Shown: positions 1 to 8,024 of the stretch, piece by piece
Layout of the letters: every line of letters begins with the position of its first letter
Position numbering within the stretch: position 1 is the stretch's first letter
DNA from: Candidatus Zixiibacteriota bacterium
GTDB lineage: Bacteria > Zixibacteria > MSB-5A5 > CAIYYT01
Length of the DNA stretch: 52,181 nucleotides
Reading direction: 5' to 3'
NCBI GenBank assembly: GCA_020853795.1
Contig: JADYYF010000108.1
Coordinates: 1-52,181 of the forward strand
Position numbers and translations under genes: made by a program
Notes under the pieces: model-generated
Database searches by the model: none
Told to the model about the DNA's origin: nothing
The model's input: the letters and a program-made list of their open reading frames with translations, nothing else

Positions 1-1
1 A

Positions 2-133
2 CTGACAGGAACTGACACCTTTGTTTTCCAGTGGGATGGTCGTGATGACTCCGGTCATCCGGTTGCCAGTGGAGTCTACTTCGCCCGCCAGGACGGCGCC
101 GCCGAAGTTCGGCGCATAATTCTTCTCAAGTGA
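2..133 (+). CDS. C-terminal end of a secreted protein with FlgD-like Ig domain (partial)
   Basis: The window opens inside a reading frame whose last 43 residues can be read (stop TGA at 131-133). They contain WDGRDDSGHPVASGVYFARQ followed by a basic strand ending in RRIILLK. This is the FlgD Ig-like fold found at the extreme C-terminus of large secreted proteins in FCB bacteria, where it often acts as a secretion or surface-anchoring tail (family knowledge). The rest of the protein lies outside the window, so the cargo domain is unknown. No obvious terminator follows. Confidence 0.8.
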   Translation: MTGTDTFVFQWDGRDDSGHPVASGVYFARQDGAAEVRRIILLK

Positions 134-227
134 TTGCTTATTAATAACTTACCGATTCGGATACTCGCAACGCATCATGCAGGTTAATAACCCCAATCTG
201 GGCATTTCCTGCCAGAATCGCTGAAAA

Positions 228-243
228 ACGCCTCACGAGGCGT
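228..243. other. Short perfect inverted repeat upstream of the HEAT gene
   Basis: ACGCCT and AGGCGT form a perfect 6-bp stem around the tetraloop CACG. No T tract follows, so it is not a convincing intrinsic terminator. It sits 35 bases before the ATG at 279 and could be an mRNA structure or a protein site. The 145-base gap (134-278) holds nothing else I can name. Confidence 0.35.
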
Positions 244-278
244 GAATATCTAATCAATTGTTGTCGATTAACTTACGT

Positions 279-2885
279 ATGGAGCGTACCGTCCAGTCCT
301 CGCTGACTCCGGACACTCTGGCCGCTTTTCTGCGCGAGCTGTCTGCTGCTGCTCGCAAGCTCGGAATTTATCCGCCCGGCCATCCGGTGTCTGTCAAAGC
401 AGCCGAAAGACCCTTTCAACTCCTAAAAGACCTGATGGCGACCGAGCAGATGGTTGTCTTCGCCGTCGCCGAAGGGACTCTTCTCGGATGTGGAATCCCA
501 CTCGATGCCAAGCTGCTCAACGAAGGTCTCGGTAAGGTCATCGTTGAGTCGGGGCTGCATAGCATTTCGTTCGAGGCTGGGGTCACCCCCGAAGAATTCG
601 AGTTGTTCCTCTCCCAGATCAACATCAAGAAAGAACAGCGCGATCTGCCGAAGTTCTTCGATGAGCAAAAGGTTCGTCGCATCAAGGCGGGTAGACTTCA
701 GTACCAGGTCATTCGCGACGGTGAACGCGTCATCTCAGAAGATGATCTCGTTCTGACTGGCGGAGGTAGTGGCGGCGTTGGCGGTAGCGCCGAAACCGAC
801 ACGCCTCAGCTCGTGCAACAGATTGAGCGCACTATGACGGACGTCTTGCGCAAGCATCCCGAACTCCTCCTGCAAATATTGACGCGCAAGCTGGGTGGCG
901 GCGGACGCGGTCAGGGTGGTGGAACCGGCGATGGTATCGGTAGCGGTGATGTCCACGGCAGCGGCACTGGCTTCGCAACCGGCAGTGGCTCTGGCGGCAC
1001 CGGCGGGAGTGGAACTGGGCCGAGTGCGGGCGGCAGCGGAACGGGTGGCGGTGGCATCGGCGCCGGAAGCGGGGGCACCGGTAGCGGGGGTGGCGCCGGC
1101 AGTGGTGTCGGTCCGGGCAACAGCGGCGGTGGCGGCAATCGTGAAAGCGGTTTCGTTGAGTGGCGTGGACGCATCAGCGCCGGCGTCCAGGACGGTTTGC
1201 GGGCACTCGGGATCGGCCGTGGGATGGGTTCTGGCGGTGGCGGTGGAGTCGGCTCCGGCAGCGGCGTTCGCTTTACGCCCGAAGACTACAAGCGCTTGAA
1301 AGAGACTTTCAGCGAAGTCGATAATGAAGAACTCCTGGGTCTGCTCGTTGCTGCGCTGCGGATGTCGTTTGCCGAGAACGACAAGAAGTCCAGCCGGGCC
1401 GAGATCGGCAAAGCACTGACCGGCTTTCGCGATTTGCTGGCCGAGCGCGAGTCGCTCGAATTGCTGCCGCGCCTCAAAGCCGAAATCGAACAGCTCGACC
1501 TGGTCGACAACGACTACCTGCGTGAACTGCTCTCCACCGACGCCACGCCCAAGAAGATCGCGCATATTGAGATCGAGAACTTCAAGTCGGACTTCTTCCT
1601 GGGTGCGGTCGATCCGGCCAACGTTGAGGACGTCGTTGGCTGGCTGGAGACGATCAGCGATTTGCAGTATACCGAGGATTTCGTCAAAAAATTCTATGCC
1701 GGTCTCGATCGACAGGGCTATGAGTTGACCGAGACCCAGCATGAAGCCCTCCTGCGCTTCGCTTCGATCTGCGCGGAAAACAGCAGCGCGCCGGTGGCCG
1801 GGCTGCAATTGGCGGAAATCAAGGAGCGGCTGGCAGAGCCAACAGTCACCTTGAAAGAATTCCAGCTCTTCACTGACATCATCGAGAAGTACTACCAGAA
1901 CTATATTGACATCGACCTGTACGATGAAGCTGCATCGCTGCTGGATCTGGTGGTGCAGAAACTCGACTCGGAAGTGATCTATGAGGCCGGGGTCGCCGAA
2001 CTGGCGGCCAAGGTTCATCAGCGGATGACTTCGGCACAACTGGCGGAATCATTGGTCGCGCGACTCGCCAAGCACTTCGAACTGGTCGGTAAGCCGATGA
2101 TACCGCTCTTGGAGAAGTTCAATAGCCTCGAACCGATCCTGGTCTTCGCTGGCTACCTGAATCACCGCGATCGCGGCGTACGCATCACCCTCATCCGCAT
2201 CCTTTCCAGCTTTGGCGAAAAGACGATCAATGCCTTCAAACTGGTGCTGTCCGACCGCAGCCTCACCAATCGTCCGGCCAACAACCCGGAACTGCCGACT
2301 GAGAGCTGGTACAAGTTGCGCAACATCCTATTCGTCCTCGGCAACATTCCCCACCCCGATTCGGTCGGGATTGCGGCGCGCTTCTCGCAGGATTCCGACG
2401 AACGGGTCGTTATGGAATCGCTGATTGCCCTGGAAAAATTGGGCGGCACGGAAGGCGCGCGGGCGATCTCCCGTCTGCTGCAACACCCGATCCGGGAGAT
2501 CAGCCTCAAGGCGCTGCATGCGCTGGGACAGGTCGGCTCGGCCGCGGATTACCCCTATGCCGAAGACTACTTCCTCAAAAACGTGACCGACCGCACCGCC
2601 ATCCTGCCGGTCCTGATCAAGCTCGACAAGCAGCGCAGCCTGACCTTCCTGGCCCAGATTCTGCTCGGCGAATCCCAGGCCTATCACAAATTGTTCTCCA
2701 AACCCGACGAAGATTTGAACGAGTTGATCGTCAAGACGTTTATTATGTTGAGATCGGTCATCTTTGACGACATTCTGCGCAAATACGTCAAGCAGAGCAC
2801 GCGTTCTCTCTTTGGGCAGCTCCGCAAAATGGAGTCGGTGAAGCTCGCCGAACGCTATCTGAAGACCGTCGCTACGACCGAATAA
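279..2885 (+). CDS. HEAT-repeat protein with long glycine-rich insert
   Basis: The protein has 868 residues from ATG 279; TTG codons at 258 and 261 are alternative starts, and neither has a Shine-Dalgarno. The first ~150 residues form an alpha/beta domain beginning with the YPPGHP motif, recurrent in HEAT and HD proteins of environmental bacteria (recalled, unnamed). Residues ~205-287 are almost pure Gly/Ser/Thr, with a second Gly-rich patch near residues 315-330. The C-terminal half is helical and contains HEAT-like repeats, for example around LNHRDRGVRITLIRILSSFG and the following segments. There is no signal peptide, so it is probably a cytoplasmic scaffold. The next gene starts 3 bases after its stop, so the two are probably co-transcribed. 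The function is unknown. Confidence 0.85.
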   Translation: MERTVQSSLTPDTLAAFLRELSAAARKLGIYPPGHPVSVKAAERPFQLLKDLMATEQMVVFAVAEGTLLGCGIPLDAKLLNEGLGKVIVESGLHSISFEAGVTPEEFELFLSQINIKKEQRDLPKFFDEQKVRRIKAGRLQYQVIRDGERVISEDDLVLTGGGSGGVGGSAETDTPQLVQQIERTMTDVLRKHPELLLQILTRKLGGGGRGQGGGTGDGIGSGDVHGSGTGFATGSGSGGTGGSGTGPSAGGSGTGGGGIGAGSGGTGSGGGAGSGVGPGNSGGGGNRESGFVEWRGRISAGVQDGLRALGIGRGMGSGGGGGVGSGSGVRFTPEDYKRLKETFSEVDNEELLGLLVAALRMSFAENDKKSSRAEIGKALTGFRDLLAERESLELLPRLKAEIEQLDLVDNDYLRELLSTDATPKKIAHIEIENFKSDFFLGAVDPANVEDVVGWLETISDLQYTEDFVKKFYAGLDRQGYELTETQHEALLRFASICAENSSAPVAGLQLAEIKERLAEPTVTLKEFQLFTDIIEKYYQNYIDIDLYDEAASLLDLVVQKLDSEVIYEAGVAELAAKVHQRMTSAQLAESLVARLAKHFELVGKPMIPLLEKFNSLEPILVFAGYLNHRDRGVRITLIRILSSFGEKTINAFKLVLSDRSLTNRPANNPELPTESWYKLRNILFVLGNIPHPDSVGIAARFSQDSDERVVMESLIALEKLGGTEGARAISRLLQHPIREISLKALHALGQVGSAADYPYAEDYFLKNVTDRTAILPVLIKLDKQRSLTFLAQILLGESQAYHKLFSKPDEDLNELIVKTFIMLRSVIFDDILRKYVKQSTRSLFGQLRKMESVKLAERYLKTVATTE

Positions 2886-2888
2886 CGG

Positions 2889-5645
2889 ATGCTCAAACCA
2901 CGATTCGTGCTTCTCATCGCCGCGCTGTTGGTCAGTCTCAGCGGCGCGCAGGCGCAATTCTACTTCGGGAAAAACAAGGTACAATACCAGCCGTTCGCGT
3001 GGAAGGTGCTGCAGACCGACCACTTCCGCATCTATTTCTACGACCAGGAAAGCGGTCTGGCGGAAATCGCGGCGGCCGCCGCCGAAGGCTCCTACGACCA
3101 CCTCGCCGACAAGTTCAATTTCCACATCTTTCGCAAAATCCCGTTAATCATCTATAGCGCGCCCACGTTCTTCACCCAGACCAATGTGACGCCGACCCTG
3201 CTGCCGGAAAGCGTAGCCGGCTTCACGGAATTCTTCAAGGGTCGGATGGTCGTGCCGTTCTCCGGCTCGATCGCTGACTTCCAGCGTGTGGTGCGGCACG
3301 AGCTGGTCCACGTCTTCACTTTTGACAAAATTCAGTCGGTCATGTCGCAATACCGCAAGATGAGTTACTACGGGCCGCCGCTCTGGTTCACCGAAGGCTT
3401 GGCCGAGTTTTGGTCGCGCGAGTGGGATTCGGAGGCCGACATGGTGTTGGCCGATATGGCGCTCGAGGGCACGCTCCGGCCGATTCACGAACTCGAGTAC
3501 CTCTCCGGTTCGTTCTTCATGTACAAGTACGGCGAATCGTTCTGCCACTACGTCGCCGAAACTTACGGCGAAGACAAATTGCAAATGATCTTCGAGAACT
3601 GGTGGAAGGCCGGCACCTTCCGCCAGCTCTTCAAGCTGACCGTAGGGAAGTCGCTCGAAGACGTCGGCAGCGAGTGGGTCTACCATCTCAAGAAACGTTA
3701 TTTTCCCGACCTGAAGACGGCTGACCTGCCCGCCAAGACGACTAGCTCTGTCACCGAGAAACAGTTTGCGGTCAAGCCCGTGCCGCTCAATATCGAGTAT
3801 CGCGGGGCCGACGATTGGGTCGCCTACAAAGCCAACAAGCTCGGCTATTCCGGGATTTATATGCGTTCGCCGTCGCGCGGCGAAGAAATCACGCTGGTCA
3901 AGGGTGAACGCTCACCCGGTTTCGAGTCGCTGCACTTGCTCCAGTCGCGCATCTCGGCTTCCCGCGATGGTCGCATTGCGTTCGTTTCCAAACGCTACGA
4001 GCGCGACGTGCTCTACATCTATGATGTCTTCTCGCAGGGGATCGTCCAGACCTTTGAGTTTCCGCGGCTCTACCAGTTGGTCTCGCCCTCCTGGTCCGAG
4101 GACAACCGGCGCTTGGTCTTTGCCGGCGCTACGTATGGCGGGTTTCACGATCTTTACATACTCAATCTGCAAGACTCGTCGCTGACGCGCTTGACGAACG
4201 ACATCTACTTTGACACCGAGCCGATCTTTGCCGGCAATGACGTGATTTTCGCGTCCGACCGTGGCAATTATGGCTATGAAGGCTATACCAACCTTTTCCG
4301 CTTTAGCGCCGGCGACTCGGTGATTACGCCGCTAACCTATGGCCGCTTCAACGATCGCTCCCCCAGCCTGACGGCCGACGGTGTTCTCTTTTCTTCCGAT
4401 CGCGGCGGATTCGCCAACATCTACCTGCTCGACGGCGCTGGCCAGCTCCGCCAAGTGACCTCGTTTGCGACCGGCGCCTTCGACCCGGTCCTGGCCGGTG
4501 ATCGCCTGATGTTCTCCGGCTACCAGAATTTCAGCTTCAGCATCTATGCGGCGCCATTCGACACCACCGGGCTGCCGACGATGCCGCTCCCGGAAGCACA
4601 GTATTCGGCCTGGAATCCCGACCGACTGGGGGGCGAAGAATCGACCGGTGTTCTCGACTACGCCAATGAGTTCTCGTTCGACGTCGCACAATCAGCCATC
4701 GCCTACGATGCCGTCTACGGTACCATCGGCGGCTTTCAGGCAGTCTTCTCCGACATGCTGGGCGATAAGCTATACTATATCCTGCTTTCGAACACCGCCG
4801 ACACCAAGAACGACCTGCTCAAATCGTTCAACTTCGGCGTCACCTACATCAACAAGACGCATCGCATCAACTACGGAGTCGGCGCCTACCATCTCTTCGA
4901 CGAGCACTACGACGACTACGAGGGCTACTATGACGAGCGCCAAAGCGGCGTGCAAGGGTTGGTGTCGTATCCGCTTTCCAAGTTTTCGCGCGTTGAGACC
5001 TCGGCTTTCCTGCGTCACTCTTTCAAAGAGAAGCCGCTCTTTCGTGAGTCGCGCCACGCGATCCTGATGACCAATTATGCCTCGGTGGTTCACGACAATT
5101 CTCTCTGGGATATCTCCGGACCGATCGACGGCATCCGCGCCAATGCCACCGTCGGCCTGACGACCGACTTCTATTCCGGCAAATTCTTTAATCGACTGAT
5201 GTTCGTCGACCTGCGCAATTATCTGCGGATTCGCAAATACTCGGCATTCGCCACGCGCGCCTTCGGCTTCTGGTCCGCCGGCGACGAACCGCAGCGGATC
5301 TATCTCGGCGGCAGTTGGTCGTTGCGCGGCTACGAGCGCCGGGAATTTTACGCCCGCAAAGTCCTGCTGCTGTCGAACGAGTTGCGCTTTCCGTTGATCG
5401 ACAATTTGTTCATCGGTTTTCCGTTTGGTCGCATGGGCTTTCAGGCTATTCGCGGCGCGCTTTTTGCCGACGTCGGCACCGGTTGGAACGATGAATTCGA
5501 ACGCTTCTACGGGTCCTTCGGCGCCGGCGCGCGTGTGGCGCTCGGCTATATGGCCGTCCTGCGTTTCGACCTCTCCAAGAAGACCAACTTCGACACTTTC
5601 GAGCCCGGCCTAAAATTCGATTTCTTCTTCGGATGGAACTTCTGA
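2889..5645 (+). CDS. Peptidase MA-like / TolB-like propeller / Omp85-like barrel fusion, outer membrane
   Basis: The protein has 918 residues. A signal peptide (residues 1-22, ending GAQA) is followed by a gluzincin metallopeptidase domain with zinc motif HELVH at 137-141 and the third-ligand glutamate in WFTEGLAEFW (E169). Residues ~300-560 contain repeated PD40/TolB-type blades such as FASDRGNYGYEGYTNLF and FSSDRGGFANIYLLDG. The last ~320 residues are beta-rich and carry the surface-antigen (D15/Omp85) signature GGSWSLRGYERREF near 807-820, ending in an aromatic residue (final F). No POTRA domain is seen. I infer an outer-membrane protein with a periplasmic or surface protease and propeller. 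It sits between a HEAT protein and a BamB-like lipoprotein, which suggests envelope biogenesis. The domain calls are firm; the role is not. Confidence 0.88.
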   Translation: MLKPRFVLLIAALLVSLSGAQAQFYFGKNKVQYQPFAWKVLQTDHFRIYFYDQESGLAEIAAAAAEGSYDHLADKFNFHIFRKIPLIIYSAPTFFTQTNVTPTLLPESVAGFTEFFKGRMVVPFSGSIADFQRVVRHELVHVFTFDKIQSVMSQYRKMSYYGPPLWFTEGLAEFWSREWDSEADMVLADMALEGTLRPIHELEYLSGSFFMYKYGESFCHYVAETYGEDKLQMIFENWWKAGTFRQLFKLTVGKSLEDVGSEWVYHLKKRYFPDLKTADLPAKTTSSVTEKQFAVKPVPLNIEYRGADDWVAYKANKLGYSGIYMRSPSRGEEITLVKGERSPGFESLHLLQSRISASRDGRIAFVSKRYERDVLYIYDVFSQGIVQTFEFPRLYQLVSPSWSEDNRRLVFAGATYGGFHDLYILNLQDSSLTRLTNDIYFDTEPIFAGNDVIFASDRGNYGYEGYTNLFRFSAGDSVITPLTYGRFNDRSPSLTADGVLFSSDRGGFANIYLLDGAGQLRQVTSFATGAFDPVLAGDRLMFSGYQNFSFSIYAAPFDTTGLPTMPLPEAQYSAWNPDRLGGEESTGVLDYANEFSFDVAQSAIAYDAVYGTIGGFQAVFSDMLGDKLYYILLSNTADTKNDLLKSFNFGVTYINKTHRINYGVGAYHLFDEHYDDYEGYYDERQSGVQGLVSYPLSKFSRVETSAFLRHSFKEKPLFRESRHAILMTNYASVVHDNSLWDISGPIDGIRANATVGLTTDFYSGKFFNRLMFVDLRNYLRIRKYSAFATRAFGFWSAGDEPQRIYLGGSWSLRGYERREFYARKVLLLSNELRFPLIDNLFIGFPFGRMGFQAIRGALFADVGTGWNDEFERFYGSFGAGARVALGYMAVLRFDLSKKTNFDTFEPGLKFDFFFGWNF

Positions 5646-5655
5646 TCTTGGCGGC

Positions 5656-6084
5656 ATGATCAACGGCAATTACATCGTCGTCGGATTTCTCATCCTGCTG
5701 GTCGCGATTGGCATTGCCGTCGCGATCTACAATCCGCAACCGCCGTCGCCAGTCGATGTGGCGATGGTTAAATTGACGGAATTGCATGACTCGGCCGGCT
5801 CAGTGTCGCGCGATTTTCTCCAGCAGTTGCCGCGCCCCCGCCTGGACGAATACATCGACATGCTGAATTATCAGATTCGCCTGCGCGACTCGTTGGCGGT
5901 GGCCACCGACACGGTGTCGCTCGCACGGCGCCGCTTCGCCGCCCAGGCGCGCGCGTCGCATCTCCTCGGCTACACCGACGCGCTGATGCTCGATACGCTC
6001 TATGTCGCGGCGCATGATCCGGCAACCTCCAGCGCAGAATGGAACGACCTCTGTGCGCGCTATCGTGAGCAGGTTGCGCAGTAG
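5656..6084 (+). CDS. Small single-pass membrane protein, unknown
   Basis: The 142-residue protein has an N-terminal membrane anchor (residues ~7-26, YIVVGFLILLVAIGIAVAIY) and a Pro-rich neck, then a mostly helical soluble part rich in Arg, Asp and Leu. I do not recognise the family. It starts 10 bases after the barrel-fusion gene and ends one base before the BamB-like lipoprotein gene, so it is almost certainly part of the same operon and may be an inner-membrane partner of that envelope system. The open frame, codon use like its neighbours and tight spacing support it as real. Confidence 0.75.
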   Translation: MINGNYIVVGFLILLVAIGIAVAIYNPQPPSPVDVAMVKLTELHDSAGSVSRDFLQQLPRPRLDEYIDMLNYQIRLRDSLAVATDTVSLARRRFAAQARASHLLGYTDALMLDTLYVAAHDPATSSAEWNDLCARYREQVAQ

Positions 6085-6085
6085 C

Positions 6086-7201
6086 ATGTACCGCCGGCTG
6101 CTGCTCTTCGTCTGCGCACTGGCCGTCATCGCCGGCTGTGCGCCCCGCTTCAGTACCTTCAAGAACACCGCCCCGGCCACCGGATTCGTCCAGCACCGCG
6201 TCAACGCCAGCGGCAATGCCGTCCTGGAATCTGGCGCCGTGGCCATCGACACAATTCTGTTCGAGCGCAAACTTAACGGCGGCATGGCCGCACAAGTGGT
6301 CGGCAATCAACAATTTCTCGTCGTGCCGACTTTCAATAAGCGCATCTACTTCTTGAATCCGTCCACCGGCCGCGAGATCACCTCGCTTGAAACCGAATCA
6401 GCCGTCGGCTCGGCAGCGGCCGTGCAGCATGAACTGATCTATTTTGCCGAGGAATCGGGTTCCGATCAGGTCACCTGCTTCAATCTGGTCAACGGCAAGA
6501 AAGTCTGGTCGCTCAAAGTCGTCGATCCGCCCGGACCACCGATCATCAGCGGAGACGAGTTGTTTATCACCTCCCGAATCGGCAAAGTCATCTGCGCCAA
6601 TCGCTGGACCGGGGTGGTTCAATGGGAGCAGGACTTGCACTGCCACTTCTATGCACCGGTCGCGGCCGACAGTGCGCGAGTTTACGTCGGCACCGACCGC
6701 GGCGACATTGTCGCTGTGAGCCGATCCGACGGCAATGAACTGTGGCGTTTCGCCGCCGGCAGCACCGTCTTCGCCCAGCCGCTGGCCGACCAGCTAATCT
6801 ACGTCGGCACCGGCGCGGGCACCCTGTGGGCTCTCGATCCGGCCAGCGGCAGCGAAATCTGGCGCTATGACTGCGTTTCGTCAATTCACACAACTCCCGT
6901 GCTTCGAGAGAACCGCCTGATCTTCGGCGCCGATGATCGCGTAGCTTACTGCCTCAACGCGCAGGACGGGGAGCTTCTCTGGCGCTACGAAACCACCGGC
7001 ATCATCCAGTCCTCGCCGATCATTGCCGGAGAGATGGTCATCCTGGCCAACAGCGCCGGATCGATCTATCAGTTCAATCTGGATGGTCAACTACTCTCTC
7101 AACTCTCCGTTAAGGGCACGATTCAAGCTCCAGCGGCCGTTATCGATGGCAAGGTCTACGTCGTGACCACGCAGCGACGGCTCTATTGCCTCGGCCGCTG
7201 A
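6086..7201 (+). CDS. BamB-like PQQ-propeller outer-membrane lipoprotein
   Basis: I chose ATG 6086 (371 residues), not the longer frame from 6002, because it gives a clear lipoprotein signal, MYRRLLLFVCALAVIAGC, with lipobox VIAGC and Cys18. The mature part consists of repeated PQQ-type beta-propeller blades with the recurring pattern G-x-L-W-x-L/Y, for example GTLWALDPASGSEIWRYD and AQDGELLWRYETTG. BamB of the beta-barrel assembly machine has this architecture and about this length. Its neighbour two genes upstream carries an Omp85-like barrel, so a role in outer-membrane insertion or quality control is plausible, but other PQQ-repeat lipoproteins exist. It is the last gene of the 279-7201 cluster. 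Confidence 0.85.
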   Translation: MYRRLLLFVCALAVIAGCAPRFSTFKNTAPATGFVQHRVNASGNAVLESGAVAIDTILFERKLNGGMAAQVVGNQQFLVVPTFNKRIYFLNPSTGREITSLETESAVGSAAAVQHELIYFAEESGSDQVTCFNLVNGKKVWSLKVVDPPGPPIISGDELFITSRIGKVICANRWTGVVQWEQDLHCHFYAPVAADSARVYVGTDRGDIVAVSRSDGNELWRFAAGSTVFAQPLADQLIYVGTGAGTLWALDPASGSEIWRYDCVSSIHTTPVLRENRLIFGADDRVAYCLNAQDGELLWRYETTGIIQSSPIIAGEMVILANSAGSIYQFNLDGQLLSQLSVKGTIQAPAAVIDGKVYVVTTQRRLYCLGR

Positions 7202-7359
7202 GCGCTGCTACTATTCTGCCACCTGCCAGCCAAAACTGTACAGATCCAGCCATTATGACAGCATAGCTGCCATTCTGACCACAGCCAAGCATTGAACGAA
7301 TCGCCCAGCGTCATCACAAGGCATTGTAGCACAAACACTTATGTGATTCGAGAGATTTT

Positions 7360-7375
7360 TGGCACAGCCTCTGCT
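7360..7375 (+). promoter_or_regulatory. Sigma-54 (-24/-12) promoter for hsp20
   Basis: TGGCACAGCCTCTGCT matches the sigma-54 consensus TGGCAC-N5-TTGCW with a single mismatch (C for the first T of the -12 element). The invariant GG (7361-7362) and GC (7373-7374) are exactly spaced. The start site would be near 7386, leaving a ~70-base leader that ends with the strong Shine-Dalgarno GAGGAGG before ATG 7455. No CIRCE element is visible here. Confidence 0.7.
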
Positions 7376-7454
7376 TATTAGTTGGTCGTCGAGACGATAG
7401 TCGCGACAGTGAGAACGAAAGAACAAACTTGCGAATAGCAGAGGAGGAAACACC

Positions 7455-7904
7455 ATGTATCTCACAATCACCAAGCCGCAGAATCGCTTCGGTCTCCTGA
7501 GCACTGAGATGGACCGCATGCTGGGCGAGATCTTCAACGGATTCAACGGCAACACTATGCTTGATGCCGACTCTAACTGGACTCCCCGGGCGGATGTCCA
7601 TGAAACCCCGGAAAACTTTATCGTACACCTCGATGTTCCCGGAGTCGACAAGAACGACATCAAGGTGAAGTTCGAGGACAACACGCTGACTGTGACCGGT
7701 GAGCGCAAGTACGAGTCGCGGAACGAAGAGAAGGACTTCCGCCATGTCGAGCGCACCTATGGCACCTTCACGCGCAGCCTGCGCCTGGCCAAGGACGTTG
7801 ATGCGCAGAAGATCCAGGCCGCCTACAAGAACGGTGTGCTTGAGATCACGCTGCCGAAGGCCGAGGAAGTCAAGCCGAAGGAAATCGAAGTCAAGATCGG
7901 CTAA
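7455..7904 (+). CDS. hsp20: Small heat shock protein, Hsp20/alpha-crystallin family
   Basis: The 149-residue ATP-independent holdase chaperone has a short N-terminal arm followed by the alpha-crystallin domain (about residues 42-138): WTPRADVHETPENFIVHLDVPG, then the conserved NGVLEITLPK near its end. The tail contains IEVKI, an I-x-V/I anchoring motif used for oligomer assembly in this family. The Shine-Dalgarno GAGGAGG lies 8 bases before ATG. It is preceded by a sigma-54-type promoter and followed by a hairpin terminator that separates it from dnaK, so it is probably the most strongly induced product of the heat-shock unit. Confidence 0.97.
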   Translation: MYLTITKPQNRFGLLSTEMDRMLGEIFNGFNGNTMLDADSNWTPRADVHETPENFIVHLDVPGVDKNDIKVKFEDNTLTVTGERKYESRNEEKDFRHVERTYGTFTRSLRLAKDVDAQKIQAAYKNGVLEITLPKAEEVKPKEIEVKIG

Positions 7905-7939
7905 GCGTGACGGACGCACGCACAACTTGCAGTTTGAAG

Positions 7940-7970
7940 GCCCGTTCGGAAACGTCCGAGCGGGCTTTCT
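7940..7970 (+). terminator. Hairpin terminator between hsp20 and dnaK
   Basis: The 11-bp stem GCCCGTTCGGA / TCCGAGCGGGC (one G-T wobble) with loop AACG is followed by TTTCT. It lies 36 bases after the hsp20 stop and 54 bases before the dnaK start. No convincing dnaK promoter follows, so it may act as an attenuator that sets the hsp20:dnaK ratio. Confidence 0.75.
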
Positions 7971-8024
7971 GATAGGGTCGTGGCGCAAATCGCCGCACCC
8001 CGGAATCGAAAGGAGTATCAGATT

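Noticed and set aside
735-2039. 434-residue open frame on the minus strand across the HEAT gene
   Set aside because: It mirrors the Gly-rich tract (Ala/Thr repeats in antisense) and shows no recognisable motif; the plus frame has clear domains.
7202-7454. CIRCE or sigma-32 control of hsp20
   Set aside because: No TTAGCACTC-N9-GAGTGCTAA repeat and no good sigma-32 hexamers; the sigma-54 match is far better.
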